In this document: piece after piece, positions 14,964 through 23,292 of the stretch
Position numbering within the stretch: position 1 is the first letter of the stretch
Layout: each line of letters begins with the position of its first letter
From: Candidatus Segatella albertsiae
GTDB lineage: Bacteria > Bacteroidota > Bacteroidia > Bacteroidales > Bacteroidaceae
Reading direction: 5' to 3'
Length of the DNA: 44,677 bases
NCBI GenBank assembly: GCA_002451555.1
Contig: DKCU01000074.1
Span: 1 to 44,677, forward strand
Position numbers and translations under genes: made by a program
Notes under the pieces: model-generated
What the model was told of the DNA's origin: nothing
Database searches by the model: none
The model's input: the letters and a program-made list of their open reading frames with translations, nothing else

Positions 14964-17567
14964 ATGCAACAAAAGGTAAAATTAGCAATGCTTGCGCTCT
15001 GCTACAGTCCGATGGTTTTTGCCCAGAACAACACTGAGCAAAAGGTGGCATCGAACCTAGACGAGAACGCATTCACATTCACCGAAGCACAGTTGGGCGA
15101 GGATGACGACATGTCACAGAACGTGACTATCCTCAACTCTAACTCTAACGTCTATGCATCGGAGGCAGGCTATCTGTTCTCCCCGGTGCGTTTCCGTTAC
15201 CGTGCTTTCAACCAAAAGTACAATGATGTCTATATCAACGGTGCTCCTGTCAACGACATGGAAAGCGGTCAGTTCCGTTTCTCCAATATCGGCGGACTGA
15301 ACCGTTTCTCTCGCAATGTGGATTTTGCGCTCCCATTCGAGGGAAACAACTATTCCATGACAGGCATGGCTGGAAGCAACAACTATGATTTCCGCGCAGG
15401 AAGCATGCAGGTAGGCCAGTACGCCTCCATCGCCGCAGCCAACCGCAACTACACCCTTCGCGGAATGTACACTTACAGCAGCGGCTTCAACAATCGTGGA
15501 TGGGCCATTACCGCAGGTCTTACCTATCGCTGGGCTAACCGTGGTTATGTAGAGGGAACCTTCTACAATGCCTTGTCTTATTTCTTCGGCGTTCAGAAGA
15601 AATGGAACAATGGCCACTCCCTCAGCTTCTCCACCTGGGGCAATCCTACCGAGCGCTCTACCCAGGGTGCTTCTACCGATGAGGCTTACTGGCTCGCCAA
15701 CGACTATTACTACAACCCTTATTGGGGCTACCAGAATGGTCACAAGCGCAACTCTCGTGTCGTAAACGACTTCGCACCATCAGCCATCGCCACATGGGAC
15801 TGGGACATCAACGACAAGATGAAGCTCACCACCTCTGTGTTTGGCAAATACTCGATGTACAAGAGCACGAAGCTCAACTACAACAATGCCGAGAACCCAC
15901 AGCCAGACTACTGGAAGAACATGCCATCCGCAAACTTCTACGTATGGGGAGACTTCAAGAACGGCAACAACGCCTACAACTGGGATGCTTGGAATAGCGC
16001 CATAAACTATTGGACGGCTAGCAAGGCCAACCGCCAGATAGACTGGGATCGCCTCTACTACGCCAACCAACAAGCTTCCAAAAATGGACAGGAAACCATG
16101 TACTACGTTCAAGCTAAACACAATGACAATCTGAACGTAACATTGTCTTCAACCCTGAACACACAAATCAACAAGAAATCGAACTTGGCTTCAGGTTTCA
16201 TGTTGGCCAAGAACACCAACCGTCACTATCAGACAATGGACGACATGCTTGGCGGAACTATCTTCCACAACTTAAATTCATACGCCATTGGTACCTATCC
16301 TGTTACCGACCCACGTGTGCAATACGACCTCAACACCGCAGGTCCTAACAACACCGGTAAGTTGATCTATGAAGGCGACAAGTTTGGCTATGATTACCGC
16401 ATCGAAGTACTGAAAGGTTTATTATGGACTTCATATACCGCAGAGGTAGGCCGATTCCAGACCAATTTCAGTGCCAAGTTGGGGCAAACCAATATGCGTC
16501 GTCACGGTTTCATGCGCAATGGTATGGCTGCCGACAACTCATACGGCAACAGTGGCATCGCTCGCTTCGGCGAGGGTGGTGCCAAGGGAAGTCTCAGTTT
16601 CGACGCAGGTCGTGGCCATGTTTTCAAGATTGGTGTAGGCTACGAGTGGCAGCCACCTAAGGCTACAACAGCGTTCATCTCTCCAGAAATCAGCAATGAC
16701 TACGTGTCAAACCTCAAGGACGAACACGTATTCAGCAGCGACTTCAGCTACCAGTTCCAAAACGCATGGATGCACTTCAACTTGAACGCATACTACAGCC
16801 GTCTCGACCACGTTACAGAATGGCAGAACTTCTACAATGACGACGAAAACTCATTCACATACGTCAGCATGACAGGTTTGAAGAAAGAGTACTATGGTAT
16901 CGAAGCTGGCTTGAAAGTCAAGTTAGCATCATGGCTCGACTTCAAGACCTTGGGAACTATCAGCGAGGCAAAGAACATCAACAATGCCATTGCCAACTAC
17001 ATGGTTTCCAAGAGTGCCAAGGTATATACAGACAAGGCTTACGTGAAGGACATGCGTGAAAGCGGCACTCCACTCACCGTAGGAAGCATCGGCTTGGATA
17101 TGCACACCAACGGATGGTATATCGACGTGGCAGCCAACTACTACGACCGCATCTACCTTTCTTATTCGCCAAGCTACCGCTACGAGCAAGTACTGTTGAA
17201 CCGCCAGTCTGCCCACGTGAAATATCCAGAGATTTTCCCTGCTGTGGTTTCAGAGGACGGCAATAGTTTCCTTCCAGAGGCAGTAGCACAGGCTAAGGGT
17301 CATGGTGGATGGATGGTAGATTTGAGCATCGGAAAGAGCGTAAGATTGAAGAAGGGGTCGCTCAACTTCAACCTCATGATTACCAACCTCTTGAACAACC
17401 AGAGCATCGTTTCAGGTGGATATGAGCAGAACTCACGTTCTGGTTACACCATCGACTCATCCACAGGCGAGGTGAACAACCCACGTATCTACCAGTTCTC
17501 CAAGAATGCCAAGAAGTATTACGTATTTGGCACCAACGGCATGTTCCAGGTAGCATACAGATTCTAA
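14964..17567 (+). CDS. TonB-dependent-receptor-like outer-membrane protein
   Basis: An 867-aa secreted barrel with signal peptide ending PMVFAQ (about residue 21). Residues about 75-115 (VRFRYRAFNQKYNDVYINGAP, then MESGQFRFSNIGGLNRF) look like the end of a plug domain. About 700 residues of alternating aromatic strands follow, and the C-terminus ends in a strand with terminal Phe (MFQVAYRF). Unlike SusC it has no N-terminal carboxypeptidase-D-like domain, no evident TonB box and a short plug. No SusD gene accompanies it; two lipoproteins follow instead, the first after about 48 nt. The upstream -7 (TTACTTTG, 14926-14933) is one base off consensus. Likely importer of large ligands; the ligand is unknown. 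Confidence 0.8.
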   Translation: MQQKVKLAMLALCYSPMVFAQNNTEQKVASNLDENAFTFTEAQLGEDDDMSQNVTILNSNSNVYASEAGYLFSPVRFRYRAFNQKYNDVYINGAPVNDMESGQFRFSNIGGLNRFSRNVDFALPFEGNNYSMTGMAGSNNYDFRAGSMQVGQYASIAAANRNYTLRGMYTYSSGFNNRGWAITAGLTYRWANRGYVEGTFYNALSYFFGVQKKWNNGHSLSFSTWGNPTERSTQGASTDEAYWLANDYYYNPYWGYQNGHKRNSRVVNDFAPSAIATWDWDINDKMKLTTSVFGKYSMYKSTKLNYNNAENPQPDYWKNMPSANFYVWGDFKNGNNAYNWDAWNSAINYWTASKANRQIDWDRLYYANQQASKNGQETMYYVQAKHNDNLNVTLSSTLNTQINKKSNLASGFMLAKNTNRHYQTMDDMLGGTIFHNLNSYAIGTYPVTDPRVQYDLNTAGPNNTGKLIYEGDKFGYDYRIEVLKGLLWTSYTAEVGRFQTNFSAKLGQTNMRRHGFMRNGMAADNSYGNSGIARFGEGGAKGSLSFDAGRGHVFKIGVGYEWQPPKATTAFISPEISNDYVSNLKDEHVFSSDFSYQFQNAWMHFNLNAYYSRLDHVTEWQNFYNDDENSFTYVSMTGLKKEYYGIEAGLKVKLASWLDFKTLGTISEAKNINNAIANYMVSKSAKVYTDKAYVKDMRESGTPLTVGSIGLDMHTNGWYIDVAANYYDRIYLSYSPSYRYEQVLLNRQSAHVKYPEIFPAVVSEDGNSFLPEAVAQAKGHGGWMVDLSIGKSVRLKKGSLNFNLMITNLLNNQSIVSGGYEQNSRSGYTIDSSTGEVNNPRIYQFSKNAKKYYVFGTNGMFQVAYRF

Positions 17568-17615
17568 AAGAGGACTTTCTTCTTGATATACATATTTAAT
17601 AAAGAACACGAAAAT

Positions 17616-18851
17616 ATGAAAAAGATAAAATTCATAGCAATGGCATTCATGGCGATGGCAGCGCTAACCCTCCAGTCGTGCATGGGCGACAGTTATGCCG
17701 ACCCAGACTTGACCGAGAAGGTGCCAGCCTCCCCTTGGGGCAACAACAAGCTGAAGGAGAAGAATGTCATCACGATAGCCCAACTCAAGAGCGACTATGC
17801 CAGCCCGATCAGCAACGGCAGTTTCAAGCTCATCGACAAGGACATCATGCTCAAGGGCGTGGTGACGGGCAACGACATCAGCGGCAACCTCTACAATGAA
17901 GTTTCACTCGAAGACGAGACAGGTGCCTTGCTCGTTTGTGTCAACGCAAGCGGGTTGTACGGCTACCTACCTGTAGGCGCAGAGATTCTCATCGACCTCA
18001 ACGGTCTCTATGTAGGAGGCTACGGCAAGCAAGCTGAGATTGGCGGTGTATATACCAATCTTAAGACTGGTGCCACCAGCGTGGGCAAGATGGATCGTGC
18101 CACTTGGAACGAGCATTTCAAAATATTGAACCCAGGCGAGTCTGATGCCAGCACAGTGGTTCCTACAGAGTTCGACAAGAGCAAGTTGGGTGATGCTTCT
18201 TACTTGGAAGCTAATGCAGGTCGCTTGATGACTATCAAGAACGTGAAGTTCTCATCAGCCAATGGCAAGACCGTATGGGCAGCCAACGACGAGACAACAA
18301 ACCAAACTCTCATCGACGGTGCGACTGGCAAGATGATAAACTCTGGTCAGCTCGTAGTTCGCACATCGGGTTACGCACGCTTCGCCAACGAGGCTTTGCC
18401 TGATGGTAATTACGACATCACAGGTATCTTCACAAGATACAACAATGTATGGCAAATCTTGGTGCGCAGCACAGATGACCTCGCCACCGTCGTACTCGAC
18501 AAGAGTGGAACGGAAGAAGACCCATACACCGTATCAGAGGCTCTCAACATCATCAATGCCGGCACCTATACTTCCGACAAGGTTTACACCACCGGTATCA
18601 TCGTAAGCGTGGATGACGTAGATACAGGTTCTTACGGCAATGCCACCTACACCATCTCAGAGGATGGCAAGGACACGGCAGGCAAGACCATCAAGGTATT
18701 CCGTGGCTACAACATAGGTGGTGCGAAGTGGACAGAAGAAACCAAGGGTACACTTGCCGTTGGCAAGAAAGTTGTCATCCTTGGCGCATTGACCCTATAC
18801 AATGGAACGCCAGAGATCAATTCGGGCAACAGCCTCGTAAGCATCAAGTAA
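17616..18851 (+). CDS. DUF5689-type lipoprotein with a C-terminal OB-like module
   Basis: A 411-aa lipoprotein. A TTG at 17583 is in frame, but the ATG at 17616 gives a proper signal peptide (MKKIKFIAMAFMAMAALTLQ) with lipobox LTLQSC. Residues about 40-190 match DUF5689 (ITIAQLKSDYASPISNG, then DIMLKGVVTGNDISGNLYNE). Residues about 296-411 form a separate beta-rich module starting EEDPYTVSEALNII, related to the two modules of the next gene. These folds resemble OB nucleic-acid-binding domains. It lies between the barrel gene and a second lipoprotein, 46 nt upstream of it, so it is probably the surface partner of the barrel. Confidence 0.82.
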   Translation: MKKIKFIAMAFMAMAALTLQSCMGDSYADPDLTEKVPASPWGNNKLKEKNVITIAQLKSDYASPISNGSFKLIDKDIMLKGVVTGNDISGNLYNEVSLEDETGALLVCVNASGLYGYLPVGAEILIDLNGLYVGGYGKQAEIGGVYTNLKTGATSVGKMDRATWNEHFKILNPGESDASTVVPTEFDKSKLGDASYLEANAGRLMTIKNVKFSSANGKTVWAANDETTNQTLIDGATGKMINSGQLVVRTSGYARFANEALPDGNYDITGIFTRYNNVWQILVRSTDDLATVVLDKSGTEEDPYTVSEALNIINAGTYTSDKVYTTGIIVSVDDVDTGSYGNATYTISEDGKDTAGKTIKVFRGYNIGGAKWTEETKGTLAVGKKVVILGALTLYNGTPEINSGNSLVSIK

Positions 18852-18897
18852 TATTTTACACATTATTATATATAACATTAATCAAGAATACAAGATT

Positions 18898-20322
18898 ATG
18901 AAAAAGCATATTTTTTCAGTTTTGATGGCGGCGATGGCTGCCTTCACATTCAGCAGTTGTGAGGACGTACCAGAGCCTTACACACAGCCTGAGAGACCTG
19001 AGCAAGGCGAGACCACCACTGGTGAGCCAAAGGGTACAGGTACAGCAGAAGACCCATACAACTGTGCTGCAGCAATCCAATACTGTCAATCACTAGATGG
19101 AGCAGAGAGTACTAACGATGTGTACGTGAAAGGTAAAGTACAAAGCATCGAGGAGCAATTCAGCAGCAACTATGGTAATGTTTCCGTAACTTTAGTAGAT
19201 GAAGATGGAAGCACTACTTTCAAGATTTGGCGTGCCTATTATTTCGATAACAAGAAGTGGACTACTGGAGGTAAAGAAGTTGCTATAGGTGACGAGCTCG
19301 TTTTCTGCGGAAAGGTTGTCAACTATAGCGGAAACACTCCTGAGACCGTACAGGGCAAAGCATGGCTCGTATCCATTAACGGCGAGAACGGTAGTGGAAG
19401 TACGACACCTGACACACCTGCTACAGGCAAAGGCTCAGAGTCTGATCCATACACGGTTACAGAAGCTATCGAAGCTATCAAGGCCGGTGCACCTACTACA
19501 GAAGTTTATCTCACAGGCATAGTCTCTGAGGTTTCTTATTACAATGAGACATACAAGAGCATCACTTACTACATCTCAGACACAGGCAAGAGCAATGATA
19601 TGCAGGTTTACTCTGGCAAGGGCTTGAATGGTGCAGACTTCACATCTAAAGATGATTTGAAAGCTGGTCAAAAAGTAACCATCAAGGGTTTCATCAAGAA
19701 ATACACCGACAAGAACGGTAATGACATCATGGAGGTTGATAAGACCAGCTCTATTATCAAAATAGAAGATGGTGGCGGTAGCGTAACACCAGAGCCAATG
19801 CCTTCGGGGGATAATATGAATTTGACAAGCCTTATTAACGGAAAAGTTAGTTCAGAAGACTTACCTGAGAATTCTTATGGAAGCCAAGCTACAGCTACAG
19901 AAAGCACTTGGTACTCCTGGAAATTTGACAATATCACTTATAAGGGAGCAAGAATCTGCAAGGCTACAACATCAGGCGACTTTGGTGGCTGCATACAAGT
20001 TCAAGGCGATGCATCCAAGGTTGAAAAACAAGGATTTCTTTTCAACAGCACAGCTTTTAGCAAAGACATCAAGAGTGTAACCATAGTTGTACGTGGAGCA
20101 GCAAAATATGATACCCCAACAACATTTACCGTTTACGGTGGTTCTACTGCGCATCCTACAAGCAGCGAAATCAAGGGAACATATACTACAGAAAAAGGTG
20201 AGTCTGTCAACACCTTCACTATGACTTACGATTTCTCTGCAGGTAGCAACAAGTACTTCACTATCTGGAACAATGCTATTGGTGCTCTCTACATCGAGAA
20301 GATTATTGTTACCTTGAAGTAA
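18898..20322 (+). CDS. Surface lipoprotein with two OB-like modules and a C-terminal beta-sandwich
   Basis: A 474-aa lipoprotein with lipobox FSSC followed by EDVPEPY, an acidic sequence typical of surface-export signals in Bacteroidota. Module 1 (about 46-167) starts GTAEDPYNCAAAIQY, module 2 (about 178-292) starts SESDPYTVTEAIEAIKAG; both continue with V-Y-x-x-G-x-V strands and end in a strand containing (V/I)xI. Residues about 305-474 are a beta-sandwich-like domain (TWYSWKFDNITYKGARICKA, and ending IGALYIEKIIVTLK). Linkers are G/S/T/P-rich. Last gene of the operon; a strong terminator follows. Binding of nucleic acid is inferred from the OB-like pattern and context. Confidence 0.8.
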   Translation: MKKHIFSVLMAAMAAFTFSSCEDVPEPYTQPERPEQGETTTGEPKGTGTAEDPYNCAAAIQYCQSLDGAESTNDVYVKGKVQSIEEQFSSNYGNVSVTLVDEDGSTTFKIWRAYYFDNKKWTTGGKEVAIGDELVFCGKVVNYSGNTPETVQGKAWLVSINGENGSGSTTPDTPATGKGSESDPYTVTEAIEAIKAGAPTTEVYLTGIVSEVSYYNETYKSITYYISDTGKSNDMQVYSGKGLNGADFTSKDDLKAGQKVTIKGFIKKYTDKNGNDIMEVDKTSSIIKIEDGGGSVTPEPMPSGDNMNLTSLINGKVSSEDLPENSYGSQATATESTWYSWKFDNITYKGARICKATTSGDFGGCIQVQGDASKVEKQGFLFNSTAFSKDIKSVTIVVRGAAKYDTPTTFTVYGGSTAHPTSSEIKGTYTTEKGESVNTFTMTYDFSAGSNKYFTIWNNAIGALYIEKIIVTLK

Positions 20323-20350
20323 CAAACAAAAATCATAGATATGACAAACT

Positions 20351-20384
20351 TCCCCATTGCTCTCTTCGGCAATGGGGATTTTTT
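20351..20384 (+). terminator. Terminator of the barrel/lipoprotein operon
   Basis: TCCCCATTGC (20351-20360) pairs perfectly with GCAATGGGGA (20369-20378) over an 8-nt loop, followed by a T-run. Confidence 0.9.
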
Positions 20385-20414
20385 ATGCTACAACCTCAAA
20401 AACATACCAAAATA

Positions 20415-20446
20415 TTTGGAAGTATTGAAATAAAAGTGTATCTTTG
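20415..20446 (+). promoter_or_regulatory. Promoter of the GNAT module
   Basis: TTTG (20415-20418), a 20-nt spacer and TATCTTTG (20439-20446): a full match. It separates the two-gene module from the lipoprotein operon. Confidence 0.8.
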
Positions 20447-20483
20447 CATCGAAAACTACAACATTCATAAAATTAATAGAATT

Positions 20484-20645
20484 ATGGCAACACCTATTAG
20501 AGTTATTCCTACGCTTCACGGAGAAGAAGCAAGGAAATTTATTGAACGAGCAGAATGGGTAGAAGCTCATCCTGGTCAAACAAAAATGGATCCTGCCTTC
20601 ATCAAAAAAATGAAAGCATTTTTACGTGAAAATAACATGGCTTAA
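20484..20645 (+). CDS. 53-aa partner of the GNAT protein (putative antitoxin)
   Basis: A small protein starting MATPIRVIPTLHGEEARKF. A longer frame extends upstream, but it would begin before the predicted transcription start, so the ATG at 20484 is right. The sequence is helical and charged, with no classic ribbon-helix-helix signature. The GNAT gene begins 4 nt after its stop. GNAT toxins of the TacT/AtaT type are normally preceded by a small antitoxin, so that role is inferred. I recall similar small proteins beside GNAT genes in Bacteroidales but could not check. Confidence 0.75.
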   Translation: MATPIRVIPTLHGEEARKFIERAEWVEAHPGQTKMDPAFIKKMKAFLRENNMA

Positions 20646-20649
20646 AAGT

Positions 20650-21261
20650 ATGACAAGAATAGATTTACTGAATATGTGCAAGTTTGAGGAAATAACTCCT
20701 CAAAAACTTGCTATATGCGAACCATTTGAAAGCGAAAACAAAGACTTGAATGATTTCTTTGCTAATGATGCTGTAATATATGCGAACCGTTTACTTGGAA
20801 AAACATATGTTTTTTGTCTTAAAGACAACCCGAAAATGATTGTTGCCGCATTTACCGTTTCAAATGACAGCATACGCATGACCAATAAGTTGAATGAAGA
20901 ATCCAAACAAACGTTTTTACAAGACACATCATTGAAAGACAAAAGGCTAAGAAGATTTCCTGCTGTTCTTATAGGAAGGCTTGCTACAAACAAGAAATTT
21001 GCTGGGAAAGGAATAGGAACAGGTGTGATGGACTTCATTAAATATTGGTTCAGACTAGGAAACAAGACTGGTTGCCGATTCATTATAGTTGATGCTTATA
21101 ACAGCGAAGCAACCTTGCACTACTATCTCAAAAACGACTTTAAATTTCTTATTGAAGATGAAAGACTTGAGGCAAAATACGCTGAAATTGGCGTAGGAAG
21201 ACTCCCCCTTCATACCAGGCTCATGTATTATGATTTATTAGAGCTGATTCCTACTGAATGA
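20650..21261 (+). CDS. GNAT-family N-acetyltransferase (putative TacT-like toxin)
   Basis: A 203-aa acetyltransferase. The start at 20650 is chosen because it follows the partner's stop by 4 nt. LLGKTYVFCL (about 46) and MIVAAFTVSND form the central strands; IGRLATNKKFAGKGIGTGVMD (about 112-132) holds the acetyl-CoA pyrophosphate loop (Q/RxxGxG/A, here KFAGKGIG); CRFIIVDAYNSEATLHYYLKN is the C-terminal signature with the Tyr seen in TacT-type toxins that acetylate aminoacyl-tRNA. The FESENKDLNDFFANDA N-terminus is also common in that group. Target inferred by family only. Confidence 0.82.
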   Translation: MTRIDLLNMCKFEEITPQKLAICEPFESENKDLNDFFANDAVIYANRLLGKTYVFCLKDNPKMIVAAFTVSNDSIRMTNKLNEESKQTFLQDTSLKDKRLRRFPAVLIGRLATNKKFAGKGIGTGVMDFIKYWFRLGNKTGCRFIIVDAYNSEATLHYYLKNDFKFLIEDERLEAKYAEIGVGRLPLHTRLMYYDLLELIPTE

Positions 21262-21300
21262 AATAATCCTACAAATATTTCTTAAAAATATCAAAAGAAA

Positions 21301-21332
21301 TTTGGCTATATAAAAGAAATATCGTAACTTTG
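21301..21332 (+). promoter_or_regulatory. Promoter of rpmE2
   Basis: TTTG (21301-21304), a 20-nt spacer and TAACTTTG (21325-21332): a full match. Confidence 0.8.
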
Positions 21333-21335
21333 CAC

Positions 21336-21414
21336 CCTGAAATTGTCAACAGGCTATAGTGGGCATGCCCCGATGAGGGACACGAATGATGCTGACGATA
21401 ATATGCATCCCCAC
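21336..21414 (+). promoter_or_regulatory. Structured 5' leader of rpmE2
   Basis: The leader is about 117 nt. GTGGGCATGC (21359-21368) can pair with GCATCCCCAC (21405-21414) with one mismatch, enclosing a 36-nt segment; CCTG (21336-21339) / CAGG (21350-21353) makes a small upstream hairpin. Ribosomal-protein leaders often carry autoregulatory structures, and L31 leader motifs are known in other phyla. Function here is inferred. Confidence 0.45.
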
Positions 21415-21455
21415 AACGTCTATATTTAATAACCCAATAAACATTAAAAAAGAAA

Positions 21456-21707
21456 ATGAAAAAAGGTATTCATCCAGAGAATTATCGTCCTGTAGTATTC
21501 AAGGATATGTCTAACGGCGATATGTTCCTCTCTAAGTCAACTTGCAAGACTAACGACACTGTTGAGTTCGAAGGCGAGACTTACCCAGTAGTTAAGATTG
21601 AAATCTCTAGCACCTCTCACCCATTCTATACAGGTAAGAGCAAGCTCGTTGATACTGCTGGTCGTGTTGACCGCTTCATGAACCGTTATGGTAAGTTGAA
21701 GAAGTAA
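21456..21707 (+). CDS. rpmE2: 50S ribosomal protein L31 type B
   Basis: An 83-aa L31 of the type B, zinc-independent class. It begins MKKGIHPENYRPVVFKDMS and lacks the CxxC zinc motif of type A; the SSTSHPFYTGKSKLVDTAGR segment (about 51-70) and VDRFMNRYG are diagnostic. Strong codon bias is consistent with high expression. Monocistronic, with its own promoter, structured leader and terminator. Confidence 0.97.
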   Translation: MKKGIHPENYRPVVFKDMSNGDMFLSKSTCKTNDTVEFEGETYPVVKIEISSTSHPFYTGKSKLVDTAGRVDRFMNRYGKLKK

Positions 21708-21747
21708 TATACCTTTTCTCTAAAAGGATATATTATAACTAAATAGG

Positions 21748-21795
21748 AAGTGCGTTCCAACGTAGTTGCATATACGTCGGAATGCACTTTTTCTC
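21748..21795 (+). terminator. Terminator of rpmE2
   Basis: The arms 21748-21764 and 21773-21789 pair with two mismatches, followed by TTTTTCTCTTTTT. An upstream in-frame ATG for the next gene (21782) lies inside this hairpin, which argues against that start. Confidence 0.85.
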
Positions 21796-21841
21796 TTTTT
21801 ATACTATCTCGAAACATAAACTTAAAAGCATTTTACGAGAA

Positions 21842-22939
21842 ATGAAACCTACTAAATTATTCTTTGTCCTCTCGCTCATGGCAGCGATGACATTCTCAGC
21901 TTGTGGTTCAAACGACGACTTGACCTTTGGCAACAAACAAGAAAACAATGGTGGAAGCAACAGTGGCAGCACAGGAGGCGATAGTGGTAACACTGGTGGT
22001 GGAAGCACTGGAGGAAATGGTGGAAACACCGAGACCCCTACCGACAAGGACAACACCAACAAGAACGTAGCTACCACCAATATGCCTACAGTGGTAAAAA
22101 ATGCCATTGGCGGATTGGAGTTCCCTAAACTTAAGGACAATGGCACAAGCTACACCATCGTCCACATGGATGGCGACGTGGTGAACTACTCCACCGAATG
22201 GGATGATAGCAAGAAGAGCCAAAGATGGAGCTGCTATACATTCAACACAACCAATATCGCACAAAATGTGGACCGTTGGAAGGCAGACACAAGAGTTGAG
22301 CGCCAATATCCATGGGACACAGACCTTCAAACCCAATGGGGCATCACTGACTTCACGGAAGACCCTACCCCAACGAGTCAAGGCTTCGAACATGGGCACA
22401 TCTGTCCTTCCGCCGACCGTAAGCAAAACCTCACCCAGCAGAAGCAGACATTCTTCATGACCAACATGCAGCCACAATATTCCAACTTTAACCAACATGG
22501 CACATGGTACAATATGGAAAACGAACTGCGCAAATTAGCCCCAAAGATTGACTCCGACACGCTCTTCATCGTCAAGGGTGGAACGATCGACCAAGTGGGT
22601 GATAACAGCAACATACTCGGTTGGAAAAAGAATGGCGCATCAAGCACCACCCAACTTCCTGGCTACATCCCTATACCTAAGTACTTCTTCGTTGCTGTAC
22701 TGAAGAAAGAATACAATAAGACCTCAGGCAAATATACTTACAATGCCTTTGGCTATTGGTTCCAACACGAAAACAAGTCTATGGCATCAGGCGACAAGTT
22801 GAGCAACTATGTGGTCAACATCAAGACCTTGGAGAAGAATACAGGCATCGACTTCTTCTGCAACCTTCCCGATGACATAGAGAAACAAGTAGAGGAAAAA
22901 GATGTCCAAGCCATCAAGAACATCTGGGGATTCAAATAA
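21842..22939 (+). CDS. Surface lipoprotein DNA/RNA non-specific endonuclease (NUC1)
   Basis: A 365-aa lipoprotein. The ATG at 21842 gives signal peptide MKPTKLFFVLSLMAAMTFSA with lipobox FSAC; the alternative start at 21782 would add 20 residues coded inside the rpmE2 terminator. A Gly/Ser/Thr/Asn linker (about 35-65) tethers the nuclease to the cell. The beta-beta-alpha-metal site is FEHGHICPSADR (about 182-193) with catalytic His186, then MTNMQPQYSNFNQHGTWYNME with the metal-binding Asn. The usual DRGH is EHGH here. It should cut extracellular DNA and RNA without sequence preference. Monocistronic; a terminator follows. Confidence 0.93.
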   Translation: MKPTKLFFVLSLMAAMTFSACGSNDDLTFGNKQENNGGSNSGSTGGDSGNTGGGSTGGNGGNTETPTDKDNTNKNVATTNMPTVVKNAIGGLEFPKLKDNGTSYTIVHMDGDVVNYSTEWDDSKKSQRWSCYTFNTTNIAQNVDRWKADTRVERQYPWDTDLQTQWGITDFTEDPTPTSQGFEHGHICPSADRKQNLTQQKQTFFMTNMQPQYSNFNQHGTWYNMENELRKLAPKIDSDTLFIVKGGTIDQVGDNSNILGWKKNGASSTTQLPGYIPIPKYFFVAVLKKEYNKTSGKYTYNAFGYWFQHENKSMASGDKLSNYVVNIKTLEKNTGIDFFCNLPDDIEKQVEEKDVQAIKNIWGFK

Positions 22940-22967
22940 CATAAAGTTATCTTCCAAATAACATAAA

Positions 22968-23000
22968 AGCTCGCAAGACTAAACACAAGTCTTGCGAGCT
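22968..23000 (+). terminator. Terminator of the NUC1 gene
   Basis: AGCTCGCAAGACT (22968-22980) and AGTCTTGCGAGCT (22988-23000) form a perfect 13-bp stem with a 7-nt loop, followed by a T-rich tail. A short direct repeat (CAAATAACATAAA) lies just before it. Confidence 0.9.
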
Positions 23001-23082
23001 TTATTATTTTTCCAACAAACCTTATTGAATTATCCTTCTGTCCTTGATTTAATTGTTTACGAACCCTTAAAAAGGTTTGCGA

Positions 23083-23156
23083 CAAAGACTTTGTTTCTAT
23101 ATTCAAAGACTTTGTTTCTACATCCAAAGGCTTTGTTTCTACATTCAAAGGCTTTG
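23083..23156. repeat. Four 21-bp tandem repeats, each with a CAAAG(A/G)CTTTG palindrome
   Basis: The 11-bp palindrome CAAAGRCTTTG recurs at 23083, 23104, 23125 and 23146, exactly 21 bp apart, joined by TTTCTA(T/C)AT(T/C) spacers. It sits between two converging genes. The minus strand is open and would code a heptad-like SLNVETK repeat, but that frame runs into the nuclease gene, so I do not call a gene. Confidence 0.9.
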
Positions 23157-23190
23157 AATATAGAATAAACATTGATGCAAGGACAAATAA

Positions 23191-23239
23191 AAGGTGCAGA
23201 AGATGGTCCTTTTCCCAATAGAACTACCTTCTGCACCTT
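23191..23239 (-). terminator. Terminator of the W/G/Y-rich lipoprotein gene
   Basis: AAGGTGCAGAAG (23191-23202) pairs perfectly with CTTCTGCACCTT (23228-23239), with a 25-nt loop. On the minus strand it is followed by TTATTTG. Confidence 0.75.
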
Positions 23240-23292
23240 AATAATTTTACCTTCTTTTAGCCTTTATCTGACCGACCAAATAACTTACTTGC

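Noticed and set aside
23083..23156. CRISPR array
   Set aside because: The repeats are directly tandem with no unique spacers, and no cas genes are present.
22807..23172. Minus-strand ORF with SLNVETK-type repeats
   Set aside because: Most of it runs antisense to the nuclease gene, no promoter or start context supports it, and the repeat part is explained by the palindrome array.
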